In this document: piece by piece, positions 26,115-35,211 of the stretch | Position numbering within the stretch: the stretch's first letter is position 1 | Layout of the letters: each line of letters opens with the position of its first letter | Origin: an uncultured Prevotellaceae bacterium | GTDB lineage: Bacteria; Bacteroidota; Bacteroidia; Bacteroidales; Bacteroidaceae | NCBI GenBank assembly: GCA_900557555.1 | Contig: USTH01000009.1 | Coordinates: 1 to 44,883 of the forward strand | Direction: 5' to 3' | DNA length: 44,883 nucleotides | Program-made: the position numbers and the translations under genes | The notes under the pieces: generated by a model | Seen by the model: only the letters and a program-made list of their open reading frames with translations | What the model was told of the DNA's origin: nothing | Database searches by the model: none

Positions 26115-27044
26115 ATGATAACCATTGTTGGACCCACCGCCTGCGGCAAAACCACTCTGGCCGTTGCGTTAGCATCCCGTCTTGACACCGAAATAATCAG
26201 CGGTGACAGCCGGCAAGTCTATCGTGGCATGGATATCGGAACAGGCAAGGACATCAGCGAATATACCGTCAATGGCAGAACTATACCCCATCACCTCATT
26301 GACATAGTGCCAGCAGGCGTCAAATATACCGTCTACGACTTTCAACACGACTTTCTCCCCGTATACCAAGACATAATAAGCAGAGGCAAAGAACCCGTTT
26401 TTTGCGGAGGTTCTGGATTATATGTAGAATCTATACTTCGAAGCTACCGCCTCTTTGATGTTCCAGCAAATCAGACTCTAAGAGATTCCCTTCAAGGCAA
26501 AAGTCTTGATGAGCTCACCGCCATTCTCTCGTCTTTTAAGGTGCTTCACAACACCACAGACACAGATACCGCACAACGAGCAATACGAGCCATTGAGATA
26601 GAAACATTTTATAAAGGCCTGCCTGCAGAACAACGCTCGTTCCCGCAAATAGACTCTGTGGTTTTCGGCATTGACATACCTCGCGACCTGCGCCGGGAAC
26701 GCATAACCCGAAGATTGCATTCAAGACTTCGGGAAGGAATGGTGGAAGAAGTTCAGCAGTTGCTCGACAACGGCATTCACCCCGAAGACCTCATCTACTA
26801 CGGGCTTGAATACAAGTTCCTCACTCTTTACCTCACTGGCCGAATGAGCTACGACCAGATGGTCCATGACCTTGAGATTGCAATACATCAGTTTGCCAAA
26901 CGGCAGATGACGTGGTTCAGAGGCATGGAACGTAGAGGCATACACATACATTGGATTGACGGAACCGTGACACCAGAAGAAAACGTCAACAACATAATCA
27001 GAATCACGGAAACACACCAGACTAAAAATAAAGACTCCCGATGA
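26115..27044 (+). CDS. miaA: tRNA dimethylallyltransferase
   Basis: 309 residues from ATG 26115; an upstream TTG frame at 26061 falls inside the gapA terminator and is rejected. Transfers dimethylallyl to A37 of tRNAs reading UNN codons. Walker A-like GPTACGKT at 6-13, GDSRQVYRGMDIGTGK, and GGSGLYVESIL are family hallmarks; KRQMTWFRGM near the end is the tRNA-binding motif. Slightly short of the typical ~310 but complete. Its TGA overlaps the ATG of the next gene (ATGA), so a secreted protein is translationally coupled to a tRNA-modification enzyme. Confidence 0.96.
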   Translation: MITIVGPTACGKTTLAVALASRLDTEIISGDSRQVYRGMDIGTGKDISEYTVNGRTIPHHLIDIVPAGVKYTVYDFQHDFLPVYQDIISRGKEPVFCGGSGLYVESILRSYRLFDVPANQTLRDSLQGKSLDELTAILSSFKVLHNTTDTDTAQRAIRAIEIETFYKGLPAEQRSFPQIDSVVFGIDIPRDLRRERITRRLHSRLREGMVEEVQQLLDNGIHPEDLIYYGLEYKFLTLYLTGRMSYDQMVHDLEIAIHQFAKRQMTWFRGMERRGIHIHWIDGTVTPEENVNNIIRITETHQTKNKDSR

Positions 27045-28501
27045 CCAGACTTACAACTACCCTATTGCTGTTTGCCGCAGCATTTGCTCCACAACTGGCG
27101 TATTCCCAAGTCGCAAAGATTGGCAACACAGAATACACCACCGTTGAAGAGGCGTTCTCTAATGCAGGAAACGGGGACACCATCATAATGTCCAGCGATG
27201 CAAGCATAAATGCACCTATCACGCTAGAAAAAAAGAAGATAACATTAGACTTACAAGAATATACCATTAACAACAACAGCACCGCAACCAATCTCATCAC
27301 CGTGCGCACAAACAGCACGCTGACAATCACAGGAAACGGAGCCATCGTTCACAACGGGAATACCGACTGCAACATTATATACCTTAACAAGGGAACACTA
27401 AACCTCAGTGGAGGCAGAATAAGTTCTTCTCGCGTGTCAGATGGTGTGATAAACATGTATGGAGGAACTCTCAACATGACGGGTGGAACAATAGAAAACA
27501 CCTATCCTATGCAGTCGGACTTCAAGATAAACGAAAGCAAGACAGGTGTTGCGCTGTTCATATCCGTCAATGGAAGCACTTTGTTGCAAGGTGGACAAAT
27601 ATATTCAAATACTACCGCAATATTCAACAGCAACTCAAAGTCTTCCACAGCAAAGGTTATCGTGAGCAACACTGCATTACACGGCTTCCTCTATACAACC
27701 AACCCTAACGCCTACACCTCCATTCCACCCTTATCTCTTGTATTTACACCAAACAGCACTACCTCAACAAATCAAATAGGAGACATCCTACAAAAGCCCA
27801 CATGCACTAATCTTGTCCTCTCTGACAGCAATCCATTTGCTTCGCCAAAAAGTTTCACAGCAAAACAATCATCCTACACACGCAGCATGACAAGTGCGTG
27901 GGGAACACTGTGTGTGCCTTTTGTCATTGACATTGAAAACAGCAATGTGGAATGCTACAGTATCACGGGCGTGGGCGACAACGAATTGACTCTGTCTCCC
28001 TATGTAGTAAACATTCCTGCTGGCACTCCTGTCGTAATAAAGAAGAAAGACCCCGCCAACAACCAGATAACAATAACTGGCACACCAGACTGTATCGTCT
28101 GCCCCAAAGCCATAGAACCGACAACATCAGATGCCAAGATGTTCGGCACATTTGCAGGAACGTCCATAAGAAATACTTCTGAACAGAACAGCTACTTCAT
28201 TGCAGAAAACAAGTTTTACTCTGCAGGCAGAGACACCACAATCCCTCCTTTCCGCTCATTCTTCACTCTCAGCAACCTAAACCCCAATTCAGAAACATGG
28301 AAGCCCTCCCCATCATTCAGCATCAACATTTCCGACAATGAAATTACAGGCATACACCCTGTCGGGGATATAGACGGTGAGTTTCTGTCTTCCATGACAG
28401 CAATCTACAATGCCAACGGCCAACGACTACCTGATTTGCAACACGGTATAAACATTGTTAAGTACAGCAACGGTACTACAAAGAAGTTTTTTGTTAAATA
28501 A
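27041..28501 (+). CDS. Secreted beta-helix protein, function unknown
   Basis: 486 residues with signal peptide MTRLTTTLLLFAAAFAPQLAYS. Residues ~24-200 show beta-helix texture: YTTVEEAFSNAGNGDTIIM opening, then repeated rungs such as ITLEKKKITLDLQEYTINNN, LNLSGGRISSS and LNMTGGTIENT. The second half is a beta-sandwich type region, ending NGQRLPDLQHGINIVKYSNGTTKKFFVK, which resembles a short secretion-tail motif. No catalytic pectate-lyase residues could be assigned. Coupled to miaA by a 4-base overlap. Exported adhesin or glycan-binding protein is a guess. Confidence 0.7.
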   Translation: MTRLTTTLLLFAAAFAPQLAYSQVAKIGNTEYTTVEEAFSNAGNGDTIIMSSDASINAPITLEKKKITLDLQEYTINNNSTATNLITVRTNSTLTITGNGAIVHNGNTDCNIIYLNKGTLNLSGGRISSSRVSDGVINMYGGTLNMTGGTIENTYPMQSDFKINESKTGVALFISVNGSTLLQGGQIYSNTTAIFNSNSKSSTAKVIVSNTALHGFLYTTNPNAYTSIPPLSLVFTPNSTTSTNQIGDILQKPTCTNLVLSDSNPFASPKSFTAKQSSYTRSMTSAWGTLCVPFVIDIENSNVECYSITGVGDNELTLSPYVVNIPAGTPVVIKKKDPANNQITITGTPDCIVCPKAIEPTTSDAKMFGTFAGTSIRNTSEQNSYFIAENKFYSAGRDTTIPPFRSFFTLSNLNPNSETWKPSPSFSINISDNEITGIHPVGDIDGEFLSSMTAIYNANGQRLPDLQHGINIVKYSNGTTKKFFVK

Positions 28502-28559
28502 ACGGAGATTTGTTCACCAGAAGGCAACCACACAAAAGAATACCATCTACTACAGCCTC

Positions 28560-28748
28560 ATGAAGAAACCATACACCACTCCACGCATAGAGTTCATCAC
28601 GATAAACATAGCCCATATCATTGCAGCCAGTAACATACCGACTACATTGAAGTATGGGGGCTCAAATGAATTTGACGGCCCCACCGTAGCAGAATCACAA
28701 GGTTTTGTGGGAGGGCTGATAGAAGAAGATGACGATTACACAGAATAG
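28560..28748 (+). CDS. 62-residue peptide of the 'MKKxYxxPxIE' type
   Basis: Reads MKKPYTTPRIEFITINIAH..., then a short hydrophobic stretch ending IIAAS, and an acidic tail rich in Asp, Glu and Gly. The start at 28560 is chosen over an upstream ATG at 28455, which lies inside the preceding gene. Small proteins starting K-x-Y-x-x-P-x-I-E are frequent in Prevotella and Bacteroides genomes; I know of no established function. The basic head, hydrophobic middle and Ala-Ala-Ser boundary could be a leader peptide. It is 58 bases after the beta-helix gene and 15 bases before a dispersed repeat. Confidence 0.6.
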   Translation: MKKPYTTPRIEFITINIAHIIAASNIPTTLKYGGSNEFDGPTVAESQGFVGGLIEEDDDYTE

Positions 28749-28763
28749 TTTTACCGAGCAACA

Positions 28764-28955
28764 ATAAACCCAAATCGGTCATTAGGTCGTAAATGCCATC
28801 TTTTATATTACTTCTTATTGCCTTTTGTTTTTTATAAGGCATCTGCTGCTTGTTTTTAGCTCAAAACAGCCCGCTATTATTCGCTCAAAGGACAAGACTT
28901 CTGCTCTTCTAAAAATTCAAAATACAATAAGTCCTAACGACCGAATTGGGATAAA
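28764..28955 (+). repeat. Dispersed repeat, full copy 2
   Basis: 192 bases with the same imperfect inverted ends as copy 1: AACCCAAATCGGTCATTAGG on the left, CCTAACGACCGAATTGGG on the right, and shared interior TTTTGTTTTTTATAAGGCATC and ACAGCCCGCTATTATTCGC. As in copy 1 it begins about 15 bases after a plus-strand stop codon. Confidence 0.85.
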
Positions 28956-29022
28956 AGGCTCTGCCTTTCCGAGAAGTGCGTTATAGTCTGTGACAAGCCG
29001 ATAAGTCTTTAGTGTCTTCCGT

Positions 29023-29578
29023 TTAGCGGAAAGCGACAAAGAAGCAGCCAGCACTATGGACACACCGCACGTACACTTCGTCCATAGTAACGGCTACCAT
29101 AACTGATGTCCTGACAATATATACCGAAGGCTTATCTCCCAACGGTATTACCACACAACCACCATTATCAACCTCAGCCGCATAAACTTCACTACCGTCA
29201 GCGGCATAGACCGACACCTTGGTCTGGGGCGTTAGATTTGCGGCTTTAAGAGAACTGCCATCAATACAGAAAAGCAGTCCGAGACGCTTCGCATCGCTAA
29301 CACCGTCAATAATGTTTTCATAAGTAAACCCTTTCACGTCAGATGCGGCATACCTCAGCACAGAGCCATGGGCACTTATCACCACGTCACCGCCAGAAAA
29401 GGTCACCACAGGACGTTCGTCAAGCATAAAAGTGACAATTACAGCCCGACTTGCAATGCATCGCCACCGCATTTATCTCATCGGCAGATGCGCCCACCGA
29501 CAGAAAGGAAAGAGTCAGGCACAACATTAGCACCGCACCCCTCATGATGCGATGTCTCACGGAAAAACCGATGGTCAT
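29023..29578 (-). pseudogene. Frameshifted secreted protein
   Basis: An ATG at 29578 overlaps the previous stop (ATGA) and encodes a clear signal peptide (MRGAVLMLCLTLSFLSVGASA-DEINAV), but that frame stops about 50 codons in. The shifted frame continues to 29023 with AVIVTFMLDERPVVTFSGGDVVI...SVYIVRT, typical of the mature part of small secreted Prevotella proteins. One missing base in the GGGC run near 29445 would join them as KSGAVIVTF. The C terminus after IVRT also looks abnormal. Either a true pseudogene or a sequencing error; programmed slippage is less likely. Confidence 0.65.
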
Positions 29579-30084
29579 CTCCCAGTCTCTTTTCTTACCA
29601 GATAGTCACTATAGATGTTGAGGCGAACAAAGTAAGTGTCACCGCTACCACGATAAAGGCCGAGAGAAAAGACGTTTTCGCGACTGTCATCGGTATATGC
29701 GTAAAGACGCAGACAGTTGTCTGACTTGCTCATAGGCTGCACGTTGGGATACTTGCTCCTGATTTCTGACAAGGCAGCGTCAAAGCCGCTGTTTGCCTCC
29801 TTTTTGGATGTATACTTGTTGTAGCCGAAGACGTTGTAGAACAAGCCCTCCGAGGTAAACTTCATGCCTATTGTGGCAAAATCTATGCCATAAAGGTCAC
29901 GGTCTCTTAGAAACACCCCATCGTCAGTGGCAATCGGACCGTAGTTCTGCTCTTCAAGAACACTTAAAACATGGTCGTAGGTATCACCTATGACACAGTT
30001 CCAATAAGAGGTTTCGATTTTCTGTGCATTTACAGCCGTTCCAAAAGCCATAACACACAATAGAAACAAAGCTACTTTTTTCAT
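29575..30084 (-). CDS. Small secreted protein of unknown function
   Basis: 169 residues with signal peptide MKKVALFLLCVMAFGTAVNAQ. The mature part (SYWNCVIGDTYDHVLSVLEEQNYGP...YGIDFATIGMKFTSEGLFYNVFGYNKY) has no family I recognise; alternating polar and aromatic residues suggest a small beta-rich periplasmic fold. It lies 12 bases after the porin gene and overlaps the following frameshifted gene, so the three form an operon. Confidence 0.7.
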   Translation of the reverse strand: MKKVALFLLCVMAFGTAVNAQKIETSYWNCVIGDTYDHVLSVLEEQNYGPIATDDGVFLRDRDLYGIDFATIGMKFTSEGLFYNVFGYNKYTSKKEANSGFDAALSEIRSKYPNVQPMSKSDNCLRLYAYTDDSRENVFSLGLYRGSGDTYFVRLNIYSDYLVRKETGR

Positions 30085-30096
30085 AAGCGACCTAAA

Positions 30097-31641
30097 TTAA
30101 AAACGATAGCCAAGGGTCAAGGCAATTTGTGATTTGTTGAGTTTCACATGACGTGAGGGACACACGTTTTCTCTGTTGGAGACAGGATAAACATTTCCGT
30201 CCTTAGAAGCCGAGAAGGTATACAGCCTGCCATTCTGGCACTGATACAGCCAACTCGCATCAGCATAGAACGACCCGAACTTCACTCCGAGTCCTGCCGA
30301 ATAACGCTTGACTGACGACGTATTGAGATAATCCGTAGATGTAGAGGCGTCAATCGAAGCACTGTTTATATATTGATTGAGGAATGCCTCATCGTCGGTT
30401 GCCGATGTAACATAATTGTATCCTGCACGCAGATAGAAGTTCTTCACTGGAGTAAGTTCAGCCCCGACCTTGAGCGTGTGCGTGCCGTTCAGATATTTAC
30501 GAGCCTGCCGATTGAGAGCGCGGTCTTTCGAGGCGTCCCAATCGTCAAAACCGTCACCATACGACACCGAAGCACAGGAATAATCCGCAAACTCATATTC
30601 CACACCTACCGCCAACCTGTTGAAAAACGTGTTGCCTACCGAAAGGTTCAATTTCCACGGAGTGCGCACCCTGTAGTCATAGTCAATAAAAGGTCCGGGA
30701 ATATCCTTGTTGCCCCACTGCGTGCCGTAAGTGGACAACCAGGCTGTGTTGCGGTAAGTCAGTTCATAAAAGGTAGGCGTAGACAGCGTCAGGCCTATCT
30801 TGAAATTGCTGTTGGCTACAGGCCTCACCAAGACACCAAACTTGGCATCATACCCCGTTCCTTTCAAGCTGTTTTCATTGGTCAGGGTATAGTAGCCATC
30901 ACGGGTGGCGCTGTTAACAACAAACAAGTCCTCCGTATAAGCCATTGTACTCTTCTGCACCACATTGTATGCCGTGGCAGTCACTCCGAAATACCATGTG
31001 TCGCTTACATTAAACGACACATTGAAATCAAAGGCCTGATTACTGCCCCACCGTGCCTTATTATAGTAGTGTGACGATGCGCCATAGGCACTGTAGTTTC
31101 CATCTTCCTTCCCCAACAGCATCGCATCGAATGCCATTGAAGCCAAAGGAGTAGCTCTGTCGGCACTACCCCAAGCGTTGCACAGGTCTGCAAGTTGCCA
31201 TGTTTGCGAAGCATAGCCAAGGCCACTGAGGTCATTAGCGGAAGAGGCGGTTAGTTGGTTGAAATCGCGCTGCTTATGGTAGTTGACGCCAAAATTAATA
31301 AACTTCAACTGCCGATCCATTATGGGAAAGCTGTAGACAAAACCGAGTTGGTCAAACGACACATGTGTGTTGTGTTCTCCGTCAAACTCATAGCCACCGG
31401 GCTGAATGACCAGACTTGCCGTGGCTGCTACATCACTGCGCCGATACAAACCTATGGCGGCAGGTGTGGGCGACATGGTTGAGATATCTCCGCCAAGAGC
31501 TCCCATAGCACCACCCATGCCGATATAACGTGACGTACCGTTGAGATCGGTAGTTCCCAATTCTGCTATCTGATATATATCTTGCGAGAAAACGCCAAGC
31601 GCTGCAAACGCAAACACGATGAAAACACAGACCTTCTTCAT
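30097..31641 (-). CDS. OmpP1/FadL-like outer-membrane protein
   Basis: 514 residues with signal peptide (to FSQ-DIY). N-terminal GTSRYIGMGGAMGALGGDISTMSPTPAAIGLYRRSD matches the plug region of FadL/TodX-type barrels in Bacteroidetes, followed by many amphipathic beta strands and a C-terminal aromatic ending ALTLGYRF, as barrel proteins need. Probably takes up hydrophobic compounds across the outer membrane; Bacteroidetes members are sometimes called hemin receptors without proof. First gene of a three-gene operon. Confidence 0.8.
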   Translation of the reverse strand: MKKVCVFIVFAFAALGVFSQDIYQIAELGTTDLNGTSRYIGMGGAMGALGGDISTMSPTPAAIGLYRRSDVAATASLVIQPGGYEFDGEHNTHVSFDQLGFVYSFPIMDRQLKFINFGVNYHKQRDFNQLTASSANDLSGLGYASQTWQLADLCNAWGSADRATPLASMAFDAMLLGKEDGNYSAYGASSHYYNKARWGSNQAFDFNVSFNVSDTWYFGVTATAYNVVQKSTMAYTEDLFVVNSATRDGYYTLTNENSLKGTGYDAKFGVLVRPVANSNFKIGLTLSTPTFYELTYRNTAWLSTYGTQWGNKDIPGPFIDYDYRVRTPWKLNLSVGNTFFNRLAVGVEYEFADYSCASVSYGDGFDDWDASKDRALNRQARKYLNGTHTLKVGAELTPVKNFYLRAGYNYVTSATDDEAFLNQYINSASIDASTSTDYLNTSSVKRYSAGLGVKFGSFYADASWLYQCQNGRLYTFSASKDGNVYPVSNRENVCPSRHVKLNKSQIALTLGYRF

Positions 31642-31835
31642 ATTGTATATTGTTTCCTGTTTTAAGTTTATAATTGATTTTATGCCACTGAAGCCGTTGC
31701 ACAGGACAAAAGCGCAAGAACAAGAAGAATTACAACAAATCTCAAAGCGATTTTTTAATCCTTAATCATGTCACTGATAATTTTATGCATAGAAGTGTTG
31801 CATGAACAGAGGCCACTCAATAGCGACACTGCAAG

Positions 31836-32873
31836 CTATCTGCGTCCACCACCGCGGCTTACCCCACCGCCACCGCCAACACGATCAGCTCCGCCACCGC
31901 CAGAAGGACGTGACCCTTGACCGAACGAAGGTGAATACCCACGGCGAGATGACGGTTCCGTACGCTGTGGCTGTCCGTAAGACTCTCTGCGAGGGGCGGT
32001 GTTCTCCCCACGTCCATAGGCCCTATTGTTGTCAGACTGATAAGAACGGCGATAGTCAGTGCGGATGTTGTCTCCCCGTCCTGGCGCACGTACAATGCGA
32101 GGGCCATCACCACGACCAGAGAAACCGCCAGCAGGGCGTCGCCCTCCGCCTATGTCTCTGCGATATCCTGAACCGCCATGGCCGAAATCACGCGAAACGA
32201 AACCTCGCCGCCCACCGTTATATCCAAAGGAATAACCACCGTGGCCGTAGGTGCGATGCGCCCACATAGGGCGGCCCAAATGGTGAGGATTGAATGCAGG
32301 ACGTGGACGCCCCCAGCAGACCGGGCGGTTCCATCCCCAATAGGAACGACTCCACCACGGGTCATACCAACCCCACGTATAATCCCAGCAGGTGCGATAA
32401 TGCCAACGGCTGTAATACCACGGGTCGTAGGTGTATGTCCACCACGCATAGCTTGGTGTAGACCATGCCCAATTGTCATAATACACACCCCACACATCGC
32501 CATAGCAGATGTCCCAATAGTAAGGACTGCTCACAACGATGCCGGGGCGTGGGCCGTAGAAGCGCATCACCATCTTTGTACACGGATAGTCAACCTCATC
32601 ATTATAGTCTCCGACAGACGCATCAACATCTTTGACCGTGCCAGAGACTGACGTGTCAGCTGGAGTCCTGCGCCGATTATACTCGTCTACATCACGCACC
32701 TCCTGATAGCCAGATGCATCTGAAGATACTGCAGCAACGTTGTCGACAACTGTCCCGTCGACTGACCTGACGACTCTAACTTCCTTTGACGGAATAAAAT
32801 AAACATCGTCCTGAGCCCTCACAACACATGACATTGCGAAAGCCATAACCAATAGAACAGACATCCGTTTCAT
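31836..32873 (-). CDS. Secreted Trp/Tyr-rich and Gly/Arg-rich protein
   Basis: 345 residues with signal peptide MKRMSVLLVMAFAMSCVVRA. About residues 118-190 hold 16 Trp and 14 Tyr in 73 positions (YYDNWAWSTPSYAWWTYTYD, YTWGWYDPWWSRSYWGW). Residues ~200-345 are Gly/Arg-rich and very basic, ending GGGGADRVGGGGGVSRGGGRR. The N-terminal ~100 residues are ordinary. No domain is recognised. The aromatic block plus basic Gly/Arg tail suggest binding to a polymer such as peptidoglycan, LPS or DNA in the envelope, which is inference. Followed by a 194-base gap before the porin. Confidence 0.75.
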   Translation of the reverse strand: MKRMSVLLVMAFAMSCVVRAQDDVYFIPSKEVRVVRSVDGTVVDNVAAVSSDASGYQEVRDVDEYNRRRTPADTSVSGTVKDVDASVGDYNDEVDYPCTKMVMRFYGPRPGIVVSSPYYWDICYGDVWGVYYDNWAWSTPSYAWWTYTYDPWYYSRWHYRTCWDYTWGWYDPWWSRSYWGWNRPVCWGRPRPAFNPHHLGRPMWAHRTYGHGGYSFGYNGGRRGFVSRDFGHGGSGYRRDIGGGRRPAGGFSGRGDGPRIVRAPGRGDNIRTDYRRSYQSDNNRAYGRGENTAPRRESYGQPQRTEPSSRRGYSPSFGQGSRPSGGGGADRVGGGGGVSRGGGRR

Positions 32874-33212
32874 AGCATTAACTTTTATTATTACTACATG
32901 TACTACATGCGAAAATAGTCATTTCCGCACAGAAAACGATATAAGGGCGTGGCTTATTTGTATATTTTATGTTTTTTTAATCATTAGCACCCCCCTACAT
33001 CACACCGCCACGCCTCAAGGATTTTTAGGGGCAACGCACTTTTACAGCATCAACACAGACGGCCGTCAAAGCCACCCAAAAGCCACACATTTTTCTACGG
33101 AGCCCTTTTCTTCTGGGCTCTATTATTTCTACCCAACATTTTCTGCCGTACAAATTAAAGGCCATTAGATCCAAAAAACTTGTCGCTTCGGACCAGAAAC
33201 ACAAACACACAA
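32874..33212. other. Gap upstream of the Trp/Tyr-rich gene
   Basis: No gene is seen. The minus strand has TATTTTCG near 32911, a poor -7 match. A GAGCCC/GGGCTC hairpin (33100-33120) has no proper T-run on the strand that would need it. Confidence 0.35.
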
Positions 33213-33303
33213 CAGTCCACTAAGTTAGCGAACAGTTGTCAGCTAAGTTAGTGAACTATTGTCCGCTAAGTTAGTGGACAACAGTCTGCTAAGTTAGTGG
33301 AAT
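33213..33303. repeat. 23-bp palindromic tandem repeat, array 2
   Basis: Four CTAAGTTAG cores at 33220, 33243, 33266 and 33289, spaced exactly 23 bases. The clearest unit is a near-perfect 23-bp palindrome with arms TTGTCCRCTAA and TTAGTGGACAA around a central G. Repeats are contiguous without spacers. A 7-bp hairpin (33303-33320) abuts the end. Confidence 0.92.
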
Positions 33304-33401
33304 GTGGCGCAGCCGCCACAAAACTCAGTTAAGTCAATAAAAAGAAGTCTAAAACCATACCACCAAGAAAACAAGCGGGCGTTATGGATTGCGGTGTATC
33401 C

Positions 33402-33875
33402 TCAAACTTTCTCTATCAGAGCAACGGCATAAGCCGAAATGCCTTCCTGACGTCCCGTAAAACCAAGTCCTTCGGTTGTAGTGGCCTTTATTGACACACA
33501 GTCAGGCGCAACGCCCATCAGCCCCGCCAGACATTGGCACATGTCAGGGATATAGGGATTTATCTTCGGGCGTTCACAGCAGATTGTTGCATCAATGTTG
33601 CCTATGCGATAGCCCTCGGCCTGCAATAGCTCCACAACGTTCGCCAGCAGCACCTTGCTATCTATTCCCTTGTAGGCAGGGTCAGTATCAGGAAAATGGA
33701 AACCTATATCGCGCAGGCAAGCCGCCCCAAGCAGAGCGTCACAGACAGCATGAATGAGCACATCGGCATCGCTGTGGCCAAGCAAGCCGAAATCTGACTC
33801 CAACCTCACACCGCCGAGCCACAGTTCACGGCCCGTCACAATCTTGTGTACATCATATCCAAAACCTATTCGCAT
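33402..33875 (-). CDS. ispF: 2-C-methyl-D-erythritol 2,4-cyclodiphosphate synthase
   Basis: 157 residues from ATG 33875 (starts MRIGFGYDVH; the frame's 16 upstream residues are not conserved). Fifth enzyme of the MEP isoprenoid pathway. Metal ligands Asp8 and His10 (YDVH) and His42, the HSDADVLIHA loop, and TTEGLGFTGR near the end are all present. Trimeric, cytosolic. It follows porV by 60 bases; porU-porV-ispF is also the gene order I recall from Porphyromonas gingivalis, so the linkage of a metabolic gene to the secretion genes is conserved. Confidence 0.97.
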   Translation of the reverse strand: MRIGFGYDVHKIVTGRELWLGGVRLESDFGLLGHSDADVLIHAVCDALLGAACLRDIGFHFPDTDPAYKGIDSKVLLANVVELLQAEGYRIGNIDATICCERPKINPYIPDMCQCLAGLMGVAPDCVSIKATTTEGLGFTGRQEGISAYAVALIEKV

Positions 33876-33935
33876 ATCAGAGGACTGTTTGCGCATGGGC
33901 TTATGCAGAACACCCGCCCACACAGGATTGCCACA

Positions 33936-35150
33936 TCAATATCTGCGCCTTCCACGGCTTAGGATATCCTTTATTCCGTCGAGGTCAAAGCCCAAAGTAA
34001 CACGCAGGGTCTGATCAAGCGGATTGCTTGCCGCTGTTGATATAACATAGCCGGCATCAAGCGAGAACACATTCATTCTGAAGCCTGCACCAACGGTGAA
34101 GTATTTTCTGTTTCCTTTGGTTTCTGCCTCATGGTGATAGCCAGCACGGAGAGAAAACTTATCGTTGTAAGTATATTCCATACCAACTGACCACTGTATT
34201 TCCTCGAGTTCTTCAGAGAAACCGTTGGGGGCATCACCAAAACTCTTGAAAACACCCGAAATGGCCGAAATGTTATAGTAGTTCTCTTCACGGTATTTCT
34301 GGTATTCGGCGGTATGGTCCTCACCGTCGTTTGTGGTATAACCGAGCTTCTTTGCGCACTGCGCGTCTGTGGGATATGTGGGCACGAGCAGCTTGTTGAC
34401 ATCGGCACAGAACGAAATCCTGTTGTATTCGTTTACCGGTATGGTATAATTAAATCCTAAGCGCAAAGTTGTAGGAAGGAAGTAAGAGTAGTCATCGCCA
34501 TAATTGATTTTGCTGCCCAAGTTGAACACTCCAAAACCTATGCTCAGTTGGCACTCGCGGCTTCCCGAATTGACATACGTGTTGTAGTAGCCGGCAAGGT
34601 CGGTGGCAAAAGCGGACCCCGGCTTTGAGCCGTCATCATAGTTACCCGTGAGATCAGAATATATATAGCGCAGAGTCACAGCAGCAGAGAATTTTTCACT
34701 CAGCATGCGGCTGTATGCGGCATCTACAGCGAATTCGTAGGGGCGTATAGTCATGTCAACATCATCTCCGCCGTACTTTGTTGAAACATCTCCAAGCGAG
34801 AAATATCTCAACGAACCGCTTATTGCCTGATAATCTCCCAAACGATAGTAGCCTGCCATATAGGCAAGGTCAATGTCGTTGACAATCTGCCTGAGCCACG
34901 GAGTGTAGTTGACGGCAATACCTCCTTTTGATATTGCAAAAGGGTACTTGGCCGCATTCCATGCCTGAGAGTTGACATCAGGCTCGGTAGCTGCACCAAT
35001 GTCGCCCATACCACCAGCCCTTGCATCAGGTGCTATGCTTTGTGACACAACGGCCGTCTGCACGGGATTGAATTTTTCCTTTATGTCCTGTCCGTAGCCG
35101 CCAATTGCTCCGGTGAGCAACACCGCCACCAATATACTGATTTGTTTCAT
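33936..35150 (-). CDS. porV: Type IX secretion outer-membrane protein PorV (LptO)
   Basis: 404 residues from ATG 35150, placing signal peptide MKQISILVAVLLTGAIGGYG first. IAPDARAGGMGDIGAATEPDVNSQAWNAAKY is the hallmark start of PorV, followed by a FadL-like barrel and ending LDQTLRVTLGFDLDGIKDILSRGRRRY. It is the shuttle that takes cargo from the SprA translocon to the PorU sortase on the cell surface. Between porU (61-base gap) and ispF. Indicates a functional type IX system elsewhere in the genome. Confidence 0.93.
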   Translation of the reverse strand: MKQISILVAVLLTGAIGGYGQDIKEKFNPVQTAVVSQSIAPDARAGGMGDIGAATEPDVNSQAWNAAKYPFAISKGGIAVNYTPWLRQIVNDIDLAYMAGYYRLGDYQAISGSLRYFSLGDVSTKYGGDDVDMTIRPYEFAVDAAYSRMLSEKFSAAVTLRYIYSDLTGNYDDGSKPGSAFATDLAGYYNTYVNSGSRECQLSIGFGVFNLGSKINYGDDYSYFLPTTLRLGFNYTIPVNEYNRISFCADVNKLLVPTYPTDAQCAKKLGYTTNDGEDHTAEYQKYREENYYNISAISGVFKSFGDAPNGFSEELEEIQWSVGMEYTYNDKFSLRAGYHHEAETKGNRKYFTVGAGFRMNVFSLDAGYVISTAASNPLDQTLRVTLGFDLDGIKDILSRGRRRY

Positions 35151-35211
35151 ATTCTGTTTATTTGTTCTTTTTTGTTTGGTTTGACTATAATTTAACTCCA
35201 TTACCCTCCTT

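Noticed and set aside
33099..33125. Terminator hairpin GAGCCC/GGGCTC
   Set aside because: The T-rich side is on the plus strand, where no gene precedes it.
33213..33303. CRISPR array
   Set aside because: The repeats are contiguous 23-bp palindromes with no unique spacers, and no cas genes are nearby.
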